Part shown: positions 59,941-64,000 of the stretch, one piece after another
Layout: each line of letters begins with the position of its first letter
Position numbering within the stretch: position 1 is the first letter of the stretch
Assembly (NCBI GenBank): GCA_900763675.1
Contig: CAAFLE010000104.1
Location: 59,714 to 123,713, forward strand
Length of the DNA stretch: 64,000 nt
DNA from: an uncultured Oscillospiraceae bacterium
GTDB taxonomy: Bacteria; Bacillota; Clostridia; Oscillospirales; Oscillospiraceae
Reading direction: 5' to 3'
Made by a program: the position numbers and the translations under genes
The notes under the pieces: model-generated
Databases searched by the model: none
What the model was told of the DNA's origin: nothing
What the model saw: only the letters and a program-made list of their open reading frames with translations

Positions 59941-60699
59941 ATGGCATCGGAAATGGAATTCAACCAGCACAACAGAGTAAAGCGCCGCAGCCCGTGGTAC
60001 GGACCGATGGTACTCGTTTTGCTTTTCTTTGTCGTTATACTGATCATGAGTCTTGCCTTCCGCGTCTCGAAGATCGAGGTCATCAACGCCTCGGAGTATA
60101 CGGACGAGGAGATCATCAACGCCTCCGGCGTGGAGCGCGGCGCAAACCTCTTCTTTGTGGACCGCTTCAAGGCGGCGAGCATGATCTTTTCCGACCTGCC
60201 GTATATGGACACGGTGAGCATCACGCGGCAGCTGCCGAACAAGATCATCATCCAGGCGGAGGGCTCCGCCCCGGCGGCATACATGGTGCTGGACGAGGAC
60301 TATTGGCTCATGGACCGCAGCGGGAAAATGCTCGGCACGACCGACGCGCTTACGGCGGAAAAGTACCCGGAGGTGCGCTCTCTCGAACCGATGACGGCGC
60401 TGGAAGGCGAGAATATGCTCGTTGAGGGGACGGACGCCGAGCGTCTTGCGGTGCTGCAGACAATCCTTTCCGCGCTCAAGGCGGAGGGCGTCGCCGATCT
60501 CGTGGCGTGGATCGACCTCAAGGACCCGACCAACCCGTCCCTGCGCTACGACGACCGGCTCACGGTGTATCTCGGCAGCGAGGGCGATATGCTCTACCGT
60601 ATCGCGCTGCTGAAAAACGTTGTCTCCCAGCTTGCCGCCGAGGACGCCGGTACGCTCTATTACAACACCGGAAGCGCATGGACATTCAGTCCGGATTGA
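59941..60699 (+). CDS. ftsQ: cell division protein FtsQ/DivIB
   Basis: 252 residues. A basic cytoplasmic N terminus (HNRVKRRSPWYG) is followed by one membrane helix (MVLVLLFFVVILIMSLAF), then an extracytoplasmic POTRA domain starting VSKIEVINASEYTDEEIINAS and a beta domain. DivIB/FtsQ binds FtsL and DivIC in the divisome. Start 59941 follows aaaggagc. It is shorter than Gram-negative FtsQ but normal for Firmicutes. A perfect hairpin then separates it from ftsZ. Confidence 0.9.
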   Translation: MASEMEFNQHNRVKRRSPWYGPMVLVLLFFVVILIMSLAFRVSKIEVINASEYTDEEIINASGVERGANLFFVDRFKAASMIFSDLPYMDTVSITRQLPNKIIIQAEGSAPAAYMVLDEDYWLMDRSGKMLGTTDALTAEKYPEVRSLEPMTALEGENMLVEGTDAERLAVLQTILSALKAEGVADLVAWIDLKDPTNPSLRYDDRLTVYLGSEGDMLYRIALLKNVVSQLAAEDAGTLYYNTGSAWTFSPD

Positions 60700-60741
60700 G
60701 AAAAACAGCGGATTTCTTTTCAAATTTGTTACAAAATCCAG

Positions 60742-60773
60742 CCGCAGGTCAACATAATGCTGTTGACCTGCGG
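60742..60773 (+). terminator. hairpin between ftsQ and ftsZ, overlapping the ftsZ -35
   Basis: Perfect 13-bp inverted repeat (60742-60754 / 60761-60773) with a 6-base loop, followed by ttaaaaa. The -35 box of the ftsZ promoter (60763-60768) lies in its 3' arm. Confidence 0.8.
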
Positions 60774-60791
60774 TTAAAAACGTTATAAAAT
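60763..60791 (+). promoter_or_regulatory. promoter of ftsZ
   Basis: TTGACC (60763-60768), 17-bp spacer, TAAAAT (60786-60791), 52 bases before the start codon. Confidence 0.7.
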
Positions 60792-60842
60792 GACAAGAGT
60801 ATGAGTATAAATCCCTAAAGAAGAATCGGGAGGGTATATAGA

Positions 60843-61952
60843 ATGGCTATCACCAAAGACGCGGAGAACGTCGTCACTATCAAAGTCATCGGTATCGGCG
60901 GTGCGGGCAACAACGTTGTCAACCGCATGGCAGCCGGCGATACGAAGGGCGTGGAGTTCATCGCAGTCAATACAGATAAACAGGCTCTCGCCGTTTCCGG
61001 CGCGGGGCAGACCATCCAGATCGGCGAAAAGCTGACGCACGGACAGGGCGCCGGCTCCGATCCCGACGTCGGTAAGCGTGCCGCCGAGGAGAGCCGCAAC
61101 GCCATTGCCGAAGCGCTCGAGGGGACCGACATGGTGTTCCTTACCGCCGGTATGGGCGGCGGCACCGGCACGGGCGCTGCCCCGGTCGTCGCCGAGGCGG
61201 CGAAGGATGCCGGCATCCTCACCGTCGGCGTTGTGACCCGCCCGTTCTCGTGGGAGGGTCGCCGCCGTGCGCTGCAGGCGCAGCAGGGCGTCAGCGAGCT
61301 TATGAGCAAGGTGGACAGCCTTCTCATCATCCCGAACGACCGTCTGAAATACGCCAGCCCCGAAAAGGTCACGCTTGCCAACGCCTTTGAGATCGCGGAC
61401 GACGTGCTGATCAAGGCGGTGAGCAGTATTTCTGAGCTCATCAAGAACACCGGCTTCATCAACCTTGACTTTGCCGACGTGACCGCCATTATGAAGGGCG
61501 CCGGTCTTGCGCACATGGGCGTCGGCCGTGCCGCCGGAAAGAACAAGGCGGAGGATGCCGCGAAAATGGCGGTTTCCAGCCCGCTGATGGAGACCTCCAT
61601 CGACGGCGCCCGCGGCGTTCTCATCAACATCACCGGCTCCAAGGACATGGGACTCGACGATGTCGAGGCTGCCGCCATGCTCGTGCAGGGCGCGGCGCAT
61701 CCGGAAGCCAACATCATCTTCGGCGCGAGCTTCGACGATACGCTGGACGACGAGATTGTCGTCACGGTCATCGCCACCGGCTTCGACGAGAAGAAGCCAG
61801 AAACCGTCAAGATCGAGGAGCCGCGGGACGCCAGCCTCTTCACCGACGCACGCGAGCGTGCCGAGAGCCAGAAGGAGCCTGCCGCCGTTCCCGCCCCGGA
61901 AGAGGACGGCGAGGACCCGTTCGACACCATCTTCAAAATCTTCAACAAGTAA
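60843..61952 (+). CDS. ftsZ: cell division protein FtsZ
   Basis: 369 residues. FtsZ is the tubulin-like GTPase that forms the division ring. The GTP-binding signature GMGGGTGTGAAPVVA is near residues 104-118, after VIGIGGAGNNVVNRM and FIAVNTDKQAL. A flexible linker of about 45 residues precedes a C-terminal tail ending EDPFDTIFKIFNK, which differs from the usual DIPxFLR peptide. Start 60843 follows gggagggta. It has its own promoter and ends at a terminator shared with the convergent SSB gene. Confidence 0.97.
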   Translation: MAITKDAENVVTIKVIGIGGAGNNVVNRMAAGDTKGVEFIAVNTDKQALAVSGAGQTIQIGEKLTHGQGAGSDPDVGKRAAEESRNAIAEALEGTDMVFLTAGMGGGTGTGAAPVVAEAAKDAGILTVGVVTRPFSWEGRRRALQAQQGVSELMSKVDSLLIIPNDRLKYASPEKVTLANAFEIADDVLIKAVSSISELIKNTGFINLDFADVTAIMKGAGLAHMGVGRAAGKNKAEDAAKMAVSSPLMETSIDGARGVLINITGSKDMGLDDVEAAAMLVQGAAHPEANIIFGASFDDTLDDEIVVTVIATGFDEKKPETVKIEEPRDASLFTDARERAESQKEPAAVPAPEEDGEDPFDTIFKIFNK

Positions 61953-61968
61953 TCCAATCAAAAAATGT

Positions 61969-61996
61969 AAGAGCCGCGGAGTTTTCCGCGGCTCTT
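61969..61996. terminator. bidirectional intrinsic terminator
   Basis: 11-bp GC-rich inverted repeat (61969-61979 / 61986-61996) with a 6-base loop, between convergent ftsZ and the SSB-like gene. Confidence 0.88.
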
Positions 61997-62000
61997 TGCG

Positions 62001-62618
62001 TCATTCCGCCGGAAGCGCGGCAATGTCGGACACGGAAACTTCATACGCCGTTTTCCGCAGCGCCTGACCGTCGATATTTTTGATATACTCCCGGCTCTGG
62101 ATGCGCCCGAGCAGATGCACCCGCGTGCCGACATCCCACGCGGCGGCGCGGCGGGCGTTCTGCCCCCAGACAATGCACGGCAGATAGTCGCTGCGCCCAT
62201 ACAGCCGGTTGACCGCGAGCATGAGATCGCAGATCTCCCTGCCCATCGGCGTAGTGCGCCGGTTCGGCGCTTTGCAGAGCGTGCCGGTCAGCTCCACCTC
62301 GTTGATCCAAACGCTCGTCTCCGGGAGTGACAGCTCGCGGGCAAACACGCTGATGACAAGACGGCTGCCCTCACCGCTGTGGTTGTTGAACGAACGCACC
62401 TCTCCGCCGACGCGGATCAGTCCGGCGCGGGAGGGCTTCAACTCCGGCAGCAGCTCTTCGCGCAGCAGAACGTTGATCGTGTCCACCGTGCCGGAGAGTC
62501 GTGCAACCTCCAGCGGGAACGTATAGAACATTTCGAGACGGCTGGCATGGGAAAATACGGGGGCGGAAAGCGGCGTGCCGCAGAGAATGACGCGGTTGTT
62601 GGTTTGCATTTCATCCAT
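62001..62618 (-). CDS. SSB-like protein with OB fold
   Basis: 205 residues from the ATG at 62618, preceded by gaggtg. The C-terminal half resembles a single-stranded-DNA-binding OB fold: WINEVELTGTLCKAPNRRTTP, EICDLMLAVNRLYG and a final GRIQSREYIKNIDGQALRK block. The N-terminal half (MDEMQTNNRVILCGTPLSAP) looks like a second, related OB fold. The acidic C-terminal tip of SSB is absent. It may be an accessory SSB. It is divergent from deoC. Confidence 0.8.
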   Translation of the reverse strand: MDEMQTNNRVILCGTPLSAPVFSHASRLEMFYTFPLEVARLSGTVDTINVLLREELLPELKPSRAGLIRVGGEVRSFNNHSGEGSRLVISVFARELSLPETSVWINEVELTGTLCKAPNRRTTPMGREICDLMLAVNRLYGRSDYLPCIVWGQNARRAAAWDVGTRVHLLGRIQSREYIKNIDGQALRKTAYEVSVSDIAALPAE

Positions 62619-62665
62619 ATGTAACACCTCGCCATAGCCTATTCCGCCGGGCGGGACAAAATGCC

Positions 62666-62694
62666 TTGTTTCTTTGCGGCAGGTGTGGTATGAT
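62666..62694 (+). promoter_or_regulatory. promoter of deoC
   Basis: TTGTTT (62666-62671), 17-bp spacer, TATGAT (62689-62694) preceded by TGG, an extended -10. Confidence 0.65.
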
Positions 62695-62726
62695 TCCCAT
62701 ATAAAAAACTGGAAAGGCGGCATATC

Positions 62727-63398
62727 ATGGATATAAAGGACATTCTCGCACGCTGCGACCATACGCTTCTCCGCACCGACTGCACCGCCGCGGAAATCCG
62801 CGCTCTCTGCGACGACGCCATCCGCTTCGGCTGCGCTTCGGTCTGCATCCCTCCGGCGCACGTGGCGGGCGCCAAACGCTATGTGGACGGGAAAATGAAG
62901 ATCTGCACCGTTATCGGCTTCCCGAACGGCTATAACACCACCGCCGTGAAGGTGTTCGAGACCGAGGACGCCGTGAAAAACGGCGCGGACGAGATCGACA
63001 TGGTCATCAACCTCGGCATGGTGAAGGACAAGTGCTGGGATATGCTGCTCGATGAGATCGTCCGCATCAAGGCGGCGTGCGGCGGAAAGCTGCTCAAGGT
63101 CATCATTGAGTGCTGCCTGCTCACCGACGAGGAGAAGATCAAGCTCTGCGAGATCGTCTCGGAGAGCGGCGCGGAGTATATCAAAACCTCCACCGGCTTC
63201 TCAAAGGGCGGCGCGACGTTTGACGATGTGGCGCTTATGCGTGCGCACTGCGCGGGCAGCGTTAAGGTCAAGGCGGCGGGCGGCATCTCCTCCATCGAGG
63301 ACGCCGAACACTTTATCCAGCTCGGAGCGGAGCGTCTCGGAACGAGCCGCATCGTGAAGATCGCCAAAGCGCTGGAAGAGGCGCAGCCGAAGGAATAA
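62727..63398 (+). CDS. deoC: deoxyribose-phosphate aldolase
   Basis: 223 residues. DeoC cleaves deoxyribose 5-phosphate to acetaldehyde and glyceraldehyde 3-phosphate in nucleoside salvage. The Schiff-base lysine lies in [14 protein letters not shown] (Lys153) and the second catalytic lysine in [10 protein letters not shown] (Lys182); [12 protein letters not shown] carries the conserved Asp. Start 62727 follows ggaaaggcgg. It has its own promoter and is followed by a hairpin that abuts the infC promoter. Confidence 0.96.
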   Translation: MDIKDILARCDHTLLRTDCTAAEIRALCDDAIRFGCASVCIPPAHVAGAKRYVDGKMKICTVIGFPNGYNTTAVKVFETEDAVKNGADEIDMVINLGMVKDKCWDMLLDEIVRIKAACGGKLLKVIIECCLLTDEEKIKLCEIVSESGAEYIKTSTGFSKGGATFDDVALMRAHCAGSVKVKAAGGISSIEDAEHFIQLGAERLGTSRIVKIAKALEEAQPKE

Positions 63399-63409
63399 CG
63401 GAGCAAAAA

Positions 63410-63449
63410 AAGGGGAGGAGCCGGGAAGAAAATCTTTGCTCTTCCCCTT
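63410..63449 (+). terminator. terminator-like hairpin after deoC
   Basis: 11-bp inverted repeat (63410-63420 / 63439-63449, one G-T pair). The last two bases of the 3' arm are the first two of the next TTGACA box. Confidence 0.65.
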
Positions 63450-63476
63450 GACAATCCGGCGGCGGGCATATATAAT
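63448..63476 (+). promoter_or_regulatory. consensus sigmaA promoter of infC
   Basis: Perfect TTGACA (63448-63453) and TATAAT (63471-63476), 17-bp spacer. Confidence 0.9.
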
Positions 63477-63482
63477 ACTCAT

Positions 63483-63656
63483 GCTTAAAAGAAAGCAGAT
63501 CGTTTCCGGTCTCACCCGGCCGCTCAGAGCGTGCCGCGGTCAACATTTTCCGGCTCTATGTGTATGGGGTCAGAGCGTGTGCGGATGCGGTTTGCGTATC
63601 CGTTTTTTTGCATCCATGAAAAGGCGCGGAAGCGCCGGCGACTTATTTGGAGGTGT
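63483..63656 (+). ncRNA. infC leader with attenuator (probable L20-leader type)
   Basis: A leader of about 175 bases lies between the promoter and the infC ribosome binding site (ggagg, 63649-63653). It contains possible stems (gctct at 63553 with agagc at 63572) and a terminator hairpin with a T7 tract (63582-63609). In Firmicutes infC-rpmI-rplT is controlled by ribosomal protein L20 binding such a leader. The assignment to that class is inference from position and layout. Confidence 0.6.
63582..63609 (+). terminator. attenuator in infC leader
   Basis: 8-bp stem with one G-T pair (63582-63589 / 63595-63602), 5-base loop, then seven T residues (63603-63609), located upstream of the coding region: a transcription attenuator. 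Confidence 0.82.
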
Positions 63657-63662
63657 TTGACG

Positions 63663-64000
63663 ATCGCTACCCAGAATCATTTGCTCAACGAAGAGATCCG
63701 CGAACCGGAGGTTCGCCTCATCAGCGAGGAGGGCGAGCAGCTCGGCGTCATGTCGGGCGAGCAGGCGCTCAAGATCGCGGAGGAGCGGGAGATGGATCTT
63801 GTCCTGATCTCTCCGCAGGCGAAACCGCCCGTGTGCAAGATCATGGACTACGGCAAATACCGCTTTGAGCAGACCAAAAAGGAAAAGGAAGCCCGCAAGA
63901 ACCAGCGAATCATTGAGATCAAGGAGATCCGTATGTCTCCGGGCATCGGCGAGAACGATTTCAATACCAAGCTGAAAAACGGACAGAAATTCCTCCTGGA
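63663..64000 (+). CDS. infC: translation initiation factor IF-3 (3' end outside window)
   Basis: The first 112 residues are visible; the gene runs off the right edge. IF-3 prevents premature subunit joining and checks the start codon. The N-terminal domain begins IATQNHLLNEEIREPEVRLI and continues to PPVCKIMDYGKYRFEQTKKE, then the linker and C-terminal domain KEIRMSPGIGENDFNTKLKN. No ATG or GTG is near the start. ATC at 63663 lies 9 bases after the ggagg site; TTG at 63657 lies only 3 bases after it. An ATC start is therefore favoured, as with the AUU start of E. coli infC. Confidence 0.92.
   Translation, partial: MATQNHLLNEEIREPEVRLISEEGEQLGVMSGEQALKIAEEREMDLVLISPQAKPPVCKIMDYGKYRFEQTKKEKEARKNQRIIEIKEIRMSPGIGENDFNTKLKNGQKFLL

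Noticed and set aside
63436..63660. 74-codon open frame covering the infC leader
   Set aside because: It runs through the -35, -10 and attenuator; a regulatory leader explains the region better.

Overview
The window looks like a chromosome segment of a GC-rich, spore-forming, Gram-positive Clostridia member, most likely an Oscillospiraceae-type gut bacterium (inference). It has the sporulation genes yqfC, yqfD and ylbJ, a MurE with the diaminopimelate-type DNPR motif, a Firmicutes-type HPr with His15 and Ser46, the Firmicutes order era-yqzL-recO, and sigmaA-like promoters with TTGACA/TATAAT hexamers and almost always 17 bp spacers. Secreted proteins with beta-helix, GLUG and Big2-like parts suit a host-associated Firmicute. 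No tRNA, rRNA, prophage, insertion sequence or CRISPR array was seen. No stretch above 300 bases is without a gene.

Layout: 1-3.6 kb holds the end of a DUF362 ferredoxin protein, an MFS transporter, an ElaA-like acetyltransferase and a metallo-beta-lactamase lipoprotein. 3.6-5.2 kb has a zinc-ribbon membrane protein and an odd stand-alone E2-like acyltransferase. 5.2-10.5 kb is a polyphosphate operon (polyphosphate:AMP phosphotransferase, PPK1) followed by an FGGY sugar kinase. 10.6-16.7 kb has a deacetylase-like lipoprotein, a small XRE-regulated membrane operon with twin operators, tex, and metabolic singletons. 16.7-21 kb has nfo, a HAD phosphatase, a MATE pump and an MFS protein. 21-26.6 kb (minus strand) has rrf2-cysK and a four-gene operon ending in an alcohol dehydrogenase. 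26.7-35.7 kb has dus, a giant beta-helix surface protein, a deoxyinosine glycosylase, an IclR remnant, rubrerythrin and RlmD. 35.7-36.9 kb is a split chromate transporter pair.

36.9-48.6 kb is housekeeping and sporulation: ylbJ, yqfC-yqfD-phoH-ybeY-era-yqzL-recO, then mutS2, HPr, uvrC, rsmD, coaD. 49.1-62 kb is the division and cell-wall (dcw) cluster under a promoter with three MraZ boxes: mraZ-rsmH-ftsL-ftsI-murE-mraY-ftsW-murG-murA-ftsQ-ftsZ. It lacks murF, murD, murC, murB and ftsA. The window closes with an SSB-like protein, deoC, and the leader and 5' part of infC.

The most unusual signals are non-coding. Between recO and mutS2 there are seven copies of an AT-rich 14-bp unit, with exact 14-bp spacing and a TTACGTAA palindrome core; a two-copy version sits at the ylbJ stop codon. 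Others are twin operators 30 bp apart in an XRE operon, a divergent promoter pair forming one large dyad (rlmD/chr), several places where a terminator-like hairpin is fused to the next promoter's -35 box, and an infC leader with an attenuator and a probable ATC start codon.
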